DNA of 5,993 nucleotides from an uncultured Chthoniobacterales bacterium (GTDB taxonomy: Bacteria > Verrucomicrobiota > Verrucomicrobiae > Chthoniobacterales > UBA10450). The translations under genes and the position numbers were made by a program. A model generated the notes under the pieces. That model searched no databases. It was not told where the DNA came from and saw only the letters and a program-made list of their open reading frames with translations. Where the stretch lies: the NCBI GenBank assembly GCA_955652855.1, contig CATPCN010000568.1:1-5993 (forward strand), in the 5' to 3' direction. Position 1 is the stretch's first letter; each line of letters opens with the position of its first letter. This document shows, in pieces, positions 5,895 to 5,993 of the stretch.

Positions 5895-5993
5895 AAGATT
5901 CAGGCGCAAACCGAATTCCGCGGCGAGACCACCTTCACCATCAGTGCCGAAGATCTGCACGAGCTCGCCAAGTTTTGCCGCGATGATCTCTCC
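5847..5993 (+). CDS. nuoC: NADH-quinone oxidoreductase subunit C, N-terminal part (runs off the window)
   Basis: From ATG 5847 the frame is open for 49 codons to the window edge: MTGSELLASLGKLFGDKI, then QTEFRGETTFTISAEDLHEL and AKFCRDDLS. The position after nuoB and the pattern of a helix, a strand-rich stretch and 'LxxLAxFCRDD' fit the N-terminus of the 30-kDa subunit of complex I, a peripheral-arm subunit next to NuoD. The preceding bases (TTCAAACGACAC) show no ribosome binding site, and 218 nt separate it from the nuoB stop, unlike the usual tight nuoBC junction. Expression may depend on reinitiation or on a promoter within the repeat. The rest of the gene is outside the window, so its integrity cannot be judged. 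Confidence 0.82.
   Translation, partial: MTGSELLASLGKLFGDKIQAQTEFRGETTFTISAEDLHELAKFCRDDLS

Overview
The window comes from a moderately GC-rich bacterial chromosome. Sequence style suggests Verrucomicrobiota or a similar soil lineage: a CHASE3-type hybrid kinase with a very Verrucomicrobia-like ATPase/receiver, a fused CysNC, and dispersed repeats of the 'CHPEQSEGS' and 'SPVSGFR' kinds. This placement is inference, not proof.

Layout. (a) Positions 1-1440, plus strand: the 3' part of a hybrid sensor histidine kinase (CHASE3 - membrane helix - HATPase - receiver). It looks dead or mis-assembled: the helix carrying the phospho-acceptor histidine is missing, and an 8-G run breaks the reading frame. 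(b) Positions 5023 down to 1400, minus strand: a tightly packed sulfate-activation operon, cysD - small four-helix-bundle gene (23S rRNA intervening-sequence protein family, S23/Avd-like) - cysNC - GNAT acetyltransferase. The first three genes are joined by 4-nt ATGA overlaps, and the GNAT gene overlaps the end of cysNC by 17 nt and carries a one-base frameshift. CysD and CysN form ATP sulfurylase (sulfate to APS), and the C-terminal CysC domain phosphorylates APS to PAPS. (c) Positions 5092-5993, plus strand and divergent from cysD: nuoB, then the start of nuoC. The nuoC start is present twice. The first copy has a good ribosome binding site and overlaps nuoB, but is cut off after 16 codons by a ~140-bp inverted-repeat element. 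The second copy stays open to the window edge.

The most interesting object is the insert between cysD and cysNC (3752-4206). A four-helix-bundle gene is bracketed by inverted arrays of a 7-bp unit (GACCGGA), 27 of 30 bases complementary. The unit has no stop codon in any frame on either strand, so the arrays are read as protein: one forms the start of the S23-like protein, the other the N-terminal extension of CysN. It resembles the intervening sequences of 23S rRNA, but sits in a protein-coding operon. The second interesting object is the broken and re-started nuoC.

There is no gene-free stretch longer than 300 bases. The only true intergenic gaps are the 68-bp cysD/nuoB divergent region and the repeat-filled 5754-5846 segment.
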